Below, piece after piece: positions 53,138-60,577 of a stretch of 64,000 nucleotides of DNA. Under the pieces are notes generated by a model. The model was not told where the DNA came from and did not search any database. It saw nothing but the letters and a program-made list of their open reading frames with translations. The stretch's first letter is position 1. Every line of letters starts with the position of its first letter. The stretch covers positions 124,001 through 188,000 of the forward strand of contig NZ_JACOQD010000004.1 of the NCBI RefSeq assembly GCF_014297365.1, written 5' to 3'. This DNA is from Winogradskyella echinorum (GTDB lineage: Bacteria > Bacteroidota > Bacteroidia > Flavobacteriales > Flavobacteriaceae). Position numbers and translations under genes: made by a program.

Positions 53138-53158
53138 ATTCCTGCCGACGCAGGAATT
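53138..53158 (+). repeat. Palindromic repeat, type A variant
   Basis: ATTCCTGC and GCAGGAAT around CGAC. Lies 30 nt before the E1 start. Confidence 0.65.
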
Positions 53159-53187
53159 AAAAAAAACCGCATTGGCGATCAACATAA

Positions 53188-55275
53188 ATGAAAAAAGAAA
53201 CACTAAAAAAAGGATTTTCAAAACTCTGCACAGCGAAAGCTATGGCAGAATTATATGAAGCAAACTTTAAGCAAGTTTCAAAATATGTTCACGCAACATC
53301 TCGAGGACACGAAGCGATTCAAATCGCTTTAGGAATGCAATTATTACCTCAAGATTATGCCTTTCCATATTACAGAGATGACGCTATGTTGCTTTCGTTC
53401 GGATTAGAACCTTACGATTTAATGTTACAACTCTTAGCTAAAAAAGACGATCCGTTTTCTGGTGGAAGAACCTATTATTCGCATCCAAGTTTAAAGGATA
53501 ATGATAAGCCAAAAATACCACATCAATCCTCAGCAACAGGTATGCAAGCCATTCCGGCAACAGGTGTTGCTATGGGAATGCAATATTTAGAAAAGCAAAG
53601 TTTGAAAAATCCAGTTACGAGTAATCAGGATGCGATTTCCTTCCCTTTGGGAAGGACTGAGGATGGGCTTGTAGTCTGTTCTCTAGGTGACGCCTCAGTA
53701 ACCGAAGGAGAAATAGCAGAGGCTTTCCAAATGGCAGCTTTAAAGCAAATGCCTATTTTGTATTTAGTACAAGATAACGGTTGGGATATTTCTGCTAATG
53801 AAGCTGAAACTAGAGCCCAAAATGCAGCAGAATATGCGGCAGGTTTTCATGGTTTAGAAGCTATTTCTATTGATGGAGCCAACTTCACAGAAAGCTATGA
53901 AGCATTAGGAAAAGTAATAAAGACGATACGTGAAGAGCGAAGACCGTTTTTGGTTCATGCCAAAGTTCCGTTATTAAATCATCACACATCTGGTGTAAGA
54001 ATGGAGTGGTATCGAGACGATTTAAACGAAGCACGTTCGCGCGATCCTTACCCTGTTTTAAAACAACAATTAGTAGACGCAGGATTTTTAGAACAAGAAG
54101 TTAAAAACATAGAAAATTCCGCGAAAGCGAAAGTGCAATCAGATTTTGAAAAGGCTTTAAAAGCCGAAGATCCAAAACCTGAAGATTTGTTTACAAACGA
54201 TTTTGTGCCAACACCAATTACCGAAGAAAAGGGAACACGTGCACCAGAAGGTGCCGAAAAAGTGGTAATGGTAGATTGTGCACTTTTCGCAGTAGAGGAG
54301 CTGATGAAAAAGCACAAAGAATGTCTGCTTTATGGACAAGATGTTGGTGGACGATTAGGTGGCGTTTTTAGAGAAGCAGCGACTTTGGCTCAAAAATTTG
54401 GAGACGATCGTGTATTCAATACACCAATTCAAGAAGCGTTTATTGTAGGTTCTACAGTTGGTATGAGTGCCGTTGGATTAAAACCCATTGTTGAGGTTCA
54501 GTTTGCAGATTATATTTGGCCAGGTTTAAATCAATTATTTACAGAAGTCAGTAGAAGTTGCTATCTAAGTAATGGAAAATGGCCAGTAAGTATGATTCTT
54601 CGAGTTCCAATTGGAGCTTATGGAAGTGGAGGGCCATATCATTCCTCTTCAGTCGAATCTGTGATTACCAACATTAGAGGTGTCAAAATAGCCTATCCAA
54701 GCAATGGAGCCGATTTAAAAGGTTTAATGAAAGCTGCTTATTACGACCCCAATCCGGTTATCATTTTAGAACACAAAGGCTTGTATTGGTCTAAAGTAAA
54801 AGGAACGCAAGGAGCAACGTCTGTTGAGCCAAGTGAAGACTATATATTACCTTTTGGTAAAGCATGGGTTTTACAAGAAATCTGGAAACAAGATGATGTT
54901 GAAACTATAACCATTGTCACTTATGGAATGGGTGTGCATTGGGCAATCAATGCATCCCAAGAATTAGGAATGCAAGACCAAATTGAAGTGATTGATTTGC
55001 GTACCTTATTTCCTTTAGATGAAGATTCGATAATGAAATCTGTCAAGAAAACAGGTAAGTGTTTAGTGGTTACTGAAGAGCCAAGTAATAACAGTTTTGC
55101 GAGAGCATTAGCCGGAAAAATTCAAGAAGATTGTTTTAAATATTTGGATGCACCAGTTATGACGATTGGTAGTGAAAATATGCCAGCGATTCCATTAAAT
55201 TCAATCTTAGAAGAAACCATGATTCCTTCCACAGAAAAGGTGAAAGCTAAAATAGAACAGTTAATTAATTATTAG
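53188..55275 (+). CDS. 2-oxoacid dehydrogenase E1, alpha and beta fused
   Basis: 695 residues: a thiamine-diphosphate E1-alpha domain (about 1-330; GDASVTEGEIAEAFQM, VQDNGWDIS) followed by an E1-beta domain (about 360-695; LYGQDVGGRLGGVFREA, EVQFADYIWPG, SYGSGGPYH-like GAYGSGGPYHSS). The fusion is typical of Bacteroidota. With E2 it would convert branched-chain or aromatic 2-oxoacids to acyl-CoA. Residues 150-161 (ISFPLGRTEDGL) come from a 36-bp palindromic insert just before VVCSLGDASVTEGE. Ends at a bidirectional terminator. Confidence 0.9.
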   Translation: MKKETLKKGFSKLCTAKAMAELYEANFKQVSKYVHATSRGHEAIQIALGMQLLPQDYAFPYYRDDAMLLSFGLEPYDLMLQLLAKKDDPFSGGRTYYSHPSLKDNDKPKIPHQSSATGMQAIPATGVAMGMQYLEKQSLKNPVTSNQDAISFPLGRTEDGLVVCSLGDASVTEGEIAEAFQMAALKQMPILYLVQDNGWDISANEAETRAQNAAEYAAGFHGLEAISIDGANFTESYEALGKVIKTIREERRPFLVHAKVPLLNHHTSGVRMEWYRDDLNEARSRDPYPVLKQQLVDAGFLEQEVKNIENSAKAKVQSDFEKALKAEDPKPEDLFTNDFVPTPITEEKGTRAPEGAEKVVMVDCALFAVEELMKKHKECLLYGQDVGGRLGGVFREAATLAQKFGDDRVFNTPIQEAFIVGSTVGMSAVGLKPIVEVQFADYIWPGLNQLFTEVSRSCYLSNGKWPVSMILRVPIGAYGSGGPYHSSSVESVITNIRGVKIAYPSNGADLKGLMKAAYYDPNPVIILEHKGLYWSKVKGTQGATSVEPSEDYILPFGKAWVLQEIWKQDDVETITIVTYGMGVHWAINASQELGMQDQIEVIDLRTLFPLDEDSIMKSVKKTGKCLVVTEEPSNNSFARALAGKIQEDCFKYLDAPVMTIGSENMPAIPLNSILEETMIPSTEKVKAKIEQLINY
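53635..53670 (+). repeat. In-frame palindromic insert in the E1 gene
   Basis: Core CCTTCCCTTTGGGAAGG is a perfect palindrome. Compared with the E2 insert, two of its base pairs differ on both sides so that pairing is kept. Falls in a loop of E1-alpha just before the conserved thiamine-binding segment. Confidence 0.75.
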
Positions 55276-55280
55276 TCATA

Positions 55281-55310
55281 AAAAAAGCCTATCCAAAAGA
55301 TAGGCTTTAT
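55281..55310. terminator. Bidirectional terminator
   Basis: AAAGCCTATC (55284-55293) and GATAGGCTTT (55299-55308) with loop CAAAA. Serves E1 and the convergent cold-shock gene. Confidence 0.85.
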
Positions 55311-55336
55311 TCTTAAAAAGATTGTAAGGTATATAC

Positions 55337-55528
55337 TTATATAACTTTTACATTTACTGCATTTAATCCCTTTTTTCCTTCGGTTAAATCGAATTCTACA
55401 TTGTCACCTTCTCTTACTTCATCAACTAAACCAGAAATGTGTACAAAATGCTCTTTACCGTTTCCTTCTTCTGTTATGAATCCAAAACCTTTAGAGTCAT
55501 TAAAAAATTTTACTGTACCAGTACTCAT
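55337..55528 (-). CDS. Cold-shock domain protein
   Basis: 63 residues, one CSD beta barrel with RNA-binding motifs KGFGFI and FVHIS. Single-stranded RNA/DNA chaperone of the CspA type. Length and motifs are canonical. A TACTTTCG box (one mismatch to TAnnTTTG) lies about 25 nt upstream on the minus strand. Confidence 0.95.
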   Translation of the reverse strand: MSTGTVKFFNDSKGFGFITEEGNGKEHFVHISGLVDEVREGDNVEFDLTEGKKGLNAVNVKVI

Positions 55529-55667
55529 ATTAAAATATATTAAATTAAGTTGCGAAAGTAGTCTAATTAATTGATAATCAATTAATTTTAATTTTTTATT
55601 TAGATAAAATAAAATTGTTTTGTCTAACTATCTAAGGTTGAGTACTTAATAATATTATTTTATGTAA

Positions 55668-57344
55668 TTATATATTATATTCAGACAAAGACTTAGTAAA
55701 TTTCTCTGGATCTGCCGCTAAATGGTATCTAGGATCATCAATATCTTCTATAATAACTTCCTTAAACTTAGGACTAGCTTTGTACATGAGTTGCTTGCAG
55801 TCTTCACTTAAATGTTTCAATTTTAGACTTTTTCCTGCAGCTTCATATTTATTCACTAAGTTGAAAATCGCCTCAAGAGCAGAATGGTCGCTTACACGAG
55901 ATTCCACAAAATCAATTTCAACTTGCTCAGGATCATTCTTAACATCGAATTTCGAATTAAAACTTTGAATAGAACCAAAGAAAAGTGGTCCCCAAATTTC
56001 ATAAGTTTTAGTTCCGTTTGGTTGCATACGTTTTCTAGCTCTAATCATAGTAGCATTTTTCCAAGCAAAAACTAAAGCCGAAATTATAACACCAGCAATG
56101 ACTGCAATGGCTAAATCTTTCCATACTGTTATCGCAGAAACAGCAATTAAAACAATGGCATCAGACAATGGTATTTTTCTAAGAATTCTGAAGCTACTCC
56201 AAGCAAAGGTTCCGATAACCACCATAAACATTACGCCGACTAAAGCCGCAATAGGAATTTGTTCTATTAATGGTGCTCCAAATAAAACAAAGCATAGCAA
56301 AGCAATTGCTGCTACAGCTCCAGATAAACGACCACGACCTCCAGAATCTACATTTATAATAGACTGACCAATCATGGCACATCCACCCATGCCTCCAAAT
56401 AATCCATTCAGCATATTTGCACCACCTTGTGCAATACATTCTCGGTTACCGCTTCCTCTTGTCTCTGTCATTTCATCAATAAGATTTAATGTCATTAATG
56501 ACTCAATTAAACCTACGGCAGCTAAGATAAATGCAGTTGAAAGTATTAAATCCCAATGGCCAGCAAGTGTTCCAAATAACCCAAAAATTTGATCTTGAAA
56601 AGTTGGTAATCCACCTTCTAAACCTTTTCCACCACCATCGGCAATAAATGAGCCCACAGTGCTCATTTCGATTCCACCAAAAATGGTAATACAAGCTACA
56701 ACAACAATAGCTATTAACGCAGCTGGAATTTTTTTAGTAAGCTTAGGTAAACCATACATTATTCCCATAGTTAAACCAATAAAGCCCATCATTTTCCAAA
56801 ATGCTGCATTAGAAAATAATGCTGAAAACCACTCAGATGTATTACTTAAAATTGAAATATCTTTTGGCACTGCATTAGGAAATAATCCTAATTGCGATAA
56901 GAAGATAACGATAGCTAAACCATTAACAAATCCCATCATCACTGGATGCGGAATCAATCTCACGAATTTTCCAAGTTTAAAAATACCAGCTAAAATTTGA
57001 ATACCACCAACAAAGAGTAGTGTAATAAATAGCCATTGTAATCCGAGGTTTTCAATTGGAGTGTCTAAAGCTATACCTACTTCATTTCCTTTTTGAATTA
57101 AATGTACCATTACAACAGCCATAGCTCCTGTAGCACCAGATATCATTCCTGGTCTGCCTCCAAATAAGGCAGTGACTATTCCCATCATAAATGCACCATA
57201 TAGTCCTACTAAAGGATCGACACCTGCAACAAAAGCGAAAGCTACTGCTTCTGGCACTAATGCTAAAGCAACAGTTAAACCTGAAAGGATATCATTCTTA
57301 GGATTTTGAGTAAAGTTTTTTCTTGTAGTTTGGCCTAATATCAT
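55668..57344 (-). CDS. SulP-family anion transporter
   Basis: 558 residues with about 11-12 membrane helices and a C-terminal STAS domain (about 465-550). Landmarks: ALALVPEAVAFAFVAGVDPL and GGMGGCAMIGQSIINV. SulP proteins transport sulfate, bicarbonate or other anions; no carbonic anhydrase or sulfate gene is adjacent, so the substrate is open. TATCTTTG at 57367-57374 (minus strand) is a probable -7 box. Confidence 0.9.
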   Translation of the reverse strand: MILGQTTRKNFTQNPKNDILSGLTVALALVPEAVAFAFVAGVDPLVGLYGAFMMGIVTALFGGRPGMISGATGAMAVVMVHLIQKGNEVGIALDTPIENLGLQWLFITLLFVGGIQILAGIFKLGKFVRLIPHPVMMGFVNGLAIVIFLSQLGLFPNAVPKDISILSNTSEWFSALFSNAAFWKMMGFIGLTMGIMYGLPKLTKKIPAALIAIVVVACITIFGGIEMSTVGSFIADGGGKGLEGGLPTFQDQIFGLFGTLAGHWDLILSTAFILAAVGLIESLMTLNLIDEMTETRGSGNRECIAQGGANMLNGLFGGMGGCAMIGQSIINVDSGGRGRLSGAVAAIALLCFVLFGAPLIEQIPIAALVGVMFMVVIGTFAWSSFRILRKIPLSDAIVLIAVSAITVWKDLAIAVIAGVIISALVFAWKNATMIRARKRMQPNGTKTYEIWGPLFFGSIQSFNSKFDVKNDPEQVEIDFVESRVSDHSALEAIFNLVNKYEAAGKSLKLKHLSEDCKQLMYKASPKFKEVIIEDIDDPRYHLAADPEKFTKSLSEYNI

Positions 57345-57366
57345 AATACATAGTCTTAAAAGTCGG

Positions 57367-57374
57367 CAAAGATA
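57367..57374 (-). promoter_or_regulatory. -7 box of the SulP gene
   Basis: Minus-strand TATCTTTG, a full TAnnTTTG match, 23 nt before the start codon. Confidence 0.45.
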
Positions 57375-57413
57375 TAGTATTTAGATTTAAAGCCTAATGA
57401 ATAGTACAAACAA

Positions 57414-57440
57414 AAAAAGTACTGCAAAACAGTACTTTTT
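57414..57440. terminator. Bidirectional terminator
   Basis: AAAAAGTACTG (57414-57424) and CAGTACTTTTT (57430-57440), loop CAAAA. It ends the DUF4136/hutU transcript on the minus strand. Confidence 0.8.
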
Positions 57441-57462
57441 ATATATGATTTAAGGTTTTTAA

Positions 57463-58017
57463 TTATTTAGCAGGTGGAAATTGCTCCATCGTTTTACTTA
57501 CAAATTCTTTGATACGAGCTTCTTTCTTATCAACATTTCTAGTAACTAAATAGCCAGTTCCAGAACCTTGCCAAATTAATTCCTTTTTATCGGTATCTAT
57601 TAAATCAATAAAAAGCATGCCTTCTGTTTTAGTTGAAACTTGGCTTCCTCCAAAGCCTGGTCCCCAGCCCCAACCCCAACGGTTGAAACCTCCCCAGCCC
57701 CAAGCACCAGCTCCCCAAGCATTGTTATAGATGTTAACACGTTGGTTAGATTTGGTAAATATGCTAACGAGCATATCTGGATTTTCGGATTTAGTCATTC
57801 CTTTTGCCATTAACTCTGCTTCAATAGCTCTTAGGATTCTACGTTTGTCAATATCACTTATTTCGGCTTTATCAATTCCTGGTTTGAAAAACGCGAAGGT
57901 TTTGTATTGATCAAAATTTGCTTCTCTATCATAATCAGCCGCAACTCTAACAGAGCTACAAGATGATAGAAGGATGGCAAATACTAAAATTGGTGTAAAT
58001 TTGAGTAACTTCTTCAT
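57463..58017 (-). CDS. DUF4136 lipoprotein
   Basis: 184 residues with a lipoprotein signal (LVFAILLSSCSS, lipobox Cys at about 20). The DUF4136 domain (YKTFAFFKPG, EAELMAKGM, GTGYLVTRNVDKKEARI) surrounds a Trp/Gly-rich loop (AWGAGAWGWGGFNRWGWGWG at about 99-120). Function unknown; probably anchored in the outer membrane, facing the periplasm. It starts 11 nt after the hutU stop and so is probably in the same transcript, although no functional link is obvious. Confidence 0.75.
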   Translation of the reverse strand: MKKLLKFTPILVFAILLSSCSSVRVAADYDREANFDQYKTFAFFKPGIDKAEISDIDKRRILRAIEAELMAKGMTKSENPDMLVSIFTKSNQRVNIYNNAWGAGAWGWGGFNRWGWGWGPGFGGSQVSTKTEGMLFIDLIDTDKKELIWQGSGTGYLVTRNVDKKEARIKEFVSKTMEQFPPAK

Positions 58018-58028
58018 ATTGCTTTATT

Positions 58029-60038
58029 TTAATTTGTTTCTAATAAATCGTCATCAACGAGGTTAGGTAACGTTACTTTTAAATTAGGTTCGTTTTCCAT
58101 GGCTCGTTTTATGGCAAAGATTGCTCCTTCATTTCTGGCCCAACTTCGTCTTGAGATTCCATTGTTTACATCCCAAAATAACATTTGTTTTAATCGTTTT
58201 GATGCTTCTTTAGTACCATCAAGAACCATACCAAATCCTCCGTTAATAACTTCTCCCCAGCCAACGCCTCCACCATTATGAATGCTTATCCATGTGGCTC
58301 CTCTAAAACTATCACCAATAACATTATGAATTGCCATGTCTGCTGTAAAACGCGAGCCGTCATAAATATTGCTAGTTTCTCTGTATGGAGAATCTGTACC
58401 TGAAACATCGTGATGGTCTCTTCCTAATACTACATAACCTATTTCTTCTTTTTCAATAGCTTTATTAAATGCTTCGGCAATTTTCATTCTACCTTCGGCA
58501 TCAGCGTATAGAATTCTGGCTTGTGAACCAACGACCAATTTATTTTCTTGTGCACCTTTAATCCATTGAATGTTATCAGCCATTTGTTGCTGAATTTCCT
58601 CTGGGGAATCTTTCATTATTTCTTCTAAAACATCACAAGCTATTTTGTCTGTTTTTAAGAGGTCTTCTGGTTTTCCAGATGCACAAACCCAACGGAATGG
58701 TCCAAAACCATAATCAAAACACATTGGTCCCATAATGTCTTGTACATAACTTGGATATTTAAACTCGCGACCAATAGATGGATTATTAGACATTACATCT
58801 GCTCCTGCACGAGACGCTTCAAGTAAAAAGGCATTTCCATAATCGAAAAAGTAAGTACCTTTTTCTGTGTGCTTATTTATTGCTTTAGCATGGCGACGTA
58901 AGGTTTCTTGAACTTTTTCTTTAAACAATTCTGGGTTGTTTGCCATCATCTCATTTGCATCTTCAAAAGATATATCTACAGGGTAATAACCACCAGCCCA
59001 AGGATTGTGAAGCGAAGTTTGATCACTTCCTAAATCGATTTGAATATTAGCTTCATCAAATTTTTCCCAAACATCAACAATGTTTCCTAAATAGGCAATT
59101 GAGATAGTTTCTTTTTCAGATTTTGCTTTCTTAACTCTTGTCACTAACTTATCTAGATTAGTAATTTTTTCATCTATCCAACCTTGATCTAGTCTAACCT
59201 GAGTAATTTTTGGATTAACCTCTGCGCAAACGGTAATACAACCTGCAATGTTACCCGCTTTTGGTTGAGCGCCAGACATACCACCTAAGCCAGAAGTAAC
59301 AAATAAATTTCCTTTTGGGTCTTTTTTAATTTTTCTAAAACCATTTAAAACGGTAATAGTTGTGCCATGTACAATGCCTTGAGGACCAATGTACATGTAA
59401 CTTCCTGCGGTCATTTGTCCGTATTGTGTAACTCCTAATGCATTAAATTTTTCCCAGTCATCAGGCTTAGAATAATTAGGAATCATCATACCGTTGGTGA
59501 CAACAACTCTAGGTGCCTCCTTATGCGATGGAAATAGTCCCATAGGATGACCAGAGTACATCACTAAAGTTTGTTCGTCATTCATTTCGGCCAAATACTT
59601 CATGGTTAATCTGTATTGTGCCCAATTTGAAAATACTGCACCATTTCCACCATAAGTAATCAATTCGTGAGGATGTTGCGCTACAGCATAATCTAAATTG
59701 TTCTGAATCATTAGCATAATAGCTGCAGCCTGCTTAGATTTAGCAGGATATTCTTCAATTGGTCGAGCATACATTTTGTAGTCTGGTCTTAGGCGATACA
59801 TGTATATACGACCATAAGTTTTTAATTCATTTTTAAATTCTGGTAGTAATTCTTCATGATACTTTTTGTCAAAGTAGCGTAATGCATTTTTTAGCGCTAG
59901 TTTCTCTTCTTCTTTAGAAAGAATTGCTTTTCTTTTTGGAGCATGATTAATTGAGGAATCATAAGATTTAAGTTTAGGTAGTATATCTGGGATGCCTTCT
60001 AATATTTGATCTTTGAAAGATAATGTTGTTTTTTGCAT
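58029..60038 (-). CDS. hutU: Urocanate hydratase (long form)
   Basis: Converts urocanate to 4-imidazolone-5-propionate in histidine breakdown. 669 residues, longer than the ~556-residue enterobacterial type; the extra sequence is spread through the protein. Landmarks: ITYGGNGAVFSNWAQYRLTM, GGMSGAQPKAG, LGRDHHDVSGTDSPYRET and IHNGGGVGWGEVINGGFGMV. No hutH, hutI or hutG is nearby. Its ATG overlaps the stop of the DUF5522 gene by 1 nt. Confidence 0.92.
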   Translation of the reverse strand: MQKTTLSFKDQILEGIPDILPKLKSYDSSINHAPKRKAILSKEEEKLALKNALRYFDKKYHEELLPEFKNELKTYGRIYMYRLRPDYKMYARPIEEYPAKSKQAAAIMLMIQNNLDYAVAQHPHELITYGGNGAVFSNWAQYRLTMKYLAEMNDEQTLVMYSGHPMGLFPSHKEAPRVVVTNGMMIPNYSKPDDWEKFNALGVTQYGQMTAGSYMYIGPQGIVHGTTITVLNGFRKIKKDPKGNLFVTSGLGGMSGAQPKAGNIAGCITVCAEVNPKITQVRLDQGWIDEKITNLDKLVTRVKKAKSEKETISIAYLGNIVDVWEKFDEANIQIDLGSDQTSLHNPWAGGYYPVDISFEDANEMMANNPELFKEKVQETLRRHAKAINKHTEKGTYFFDYGNAFLLEASRAGADVMSNNPSIGREFKYPSYVQDIMGPMCFDYGFGPFRWVCASGKPEDLLKTDKIACDVLEEIMKDSPEEIQQQMADNIQWIKGAQENKLVVGSQARILYADAEGRMKIAEAFNKAIEKEEIGYVVLGRDHHDVSGTDSPYRETSNIYDGSRFTADMAIHNVIGDSFRGATWISIHNGGGVGWGEVINGGFGMVLDGTKEASKRLKQMLFWDVNNGISRRSWARNEGAIFAIKRAMENEPNLKVTLPNLVDDDLLETN

Positions 60039-60199
60039 TACTTTTTTTTTAAAGCATTTTTATCAAATCCATAAGGGCAATGTCTACATCCACTTTCGCA
60101 ACAATAACCGCGTTTTAAATGATATTGCTCAGTGAAACAGCGATAGCCTTCTGGCGTTAAGTAGTAATCACCATCTTCAATTGGGACATATTTCTTCAT
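60038..60199 (-). CDS. Small DUF5522-family cysteine-rich protein
   Basis: 53 residues, MKKYVPIEDGDYYLTPEGYR at the start and GYCCESGCRHCPYGF in the middle. The YLTPEGY...HLKRGYCC..GCRHCPYG pattern is the DUF5522 signature. Four Cys and His residues cluster (CCESGCRHC), suggesting a metal site. Its stop overlaps the hutU start (TAATG), so the two are translated together. Too short for most gene callers. The role is unknown; a link to urocanase or its cofactor is inferred from coupling only. Confidence 0.85.
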   Translation of the reverse strand: MKKYVPIEDGDYYLTPEGYRCFTEQYHLKRGYCCESGCRHCPYGFDKNALKKK

Positions 60200-60205
60200 G
60201 TTTAA

Positions 60206-60213
60206 CAAAGATA
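60206..60213 (-). promoter_or_regulatory. -7 box of the DUF5522-hutU transcript
   Basis: Minus-strand TATCTTTG, a full TAnnTTTG match, 6 nt before the start codon, so transcription would start at or within a base of the ATG. A leaderless mRNA is suggested. Confidence 0.45.
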
Positions 60214-60248
60214 ATGTAAATTGGATTGATTTTTGAATAAGTTATATC

Positions 60249-60572
60249 GTGATATTAATTTCTAAATATATAGTTCCGCGAGGTTTTATTGGAATTACCA
60301 TTTTTCCTTTTATGTTTTTAAAGTATAAGGCTTTAAAAGCAAATACTGTTTTGGTAAATCATGAAAAAATTCATCTTAGACAACAACTGGAATTGTTAAT
60401 TATTCCTTTTTTTGTAATCTACGGCATAGAATTTTTTGTAAGATTAATTCAATACAAGAATTGGAATATAGCTTATAGAAATATTTCTTTTGAACGTGAG
60501 GCTTATAAATATGAAAAAGACCTTAACTATATAAAGTTAAGGCCTTTCATGGCATTTATTAATTTTTATTAG
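60249..60572 (+). CDS. Small membrane protein with HExxH motif
   Basis: 107 residues from a GTG start. Two hydrophobic stretches (about 11-25 and 50-65) flank NHEKIHLRQQ, where H38-E39-x-x-H42 is a zinc-protease signature. After the second helix the sequence is charged, with SFEREAYKYEKD near the end. Too small for a full peptidase but reminiscent of membrane minigluzincins. Function is not established; the start is uncertain. Confidence 0.6.
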   Translation: MILISKYIVPRGFIGITIFPFMFLKYKALKANTVLVNHEKIHLRQQLELLIIPFFVIYGIEFFVRLIQYKNWNIAYRNISFEREAYKYEKDLNYIKLRPFMAFINFY

Positions 60573-60577
60573 ATTAG

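Noticed and set aside
37925..53158. CRISPR array
   Set aside because: Repeats are palindromic, irregularly spaced by whole genes, and vary in the core; there are no spacers or cas genes.
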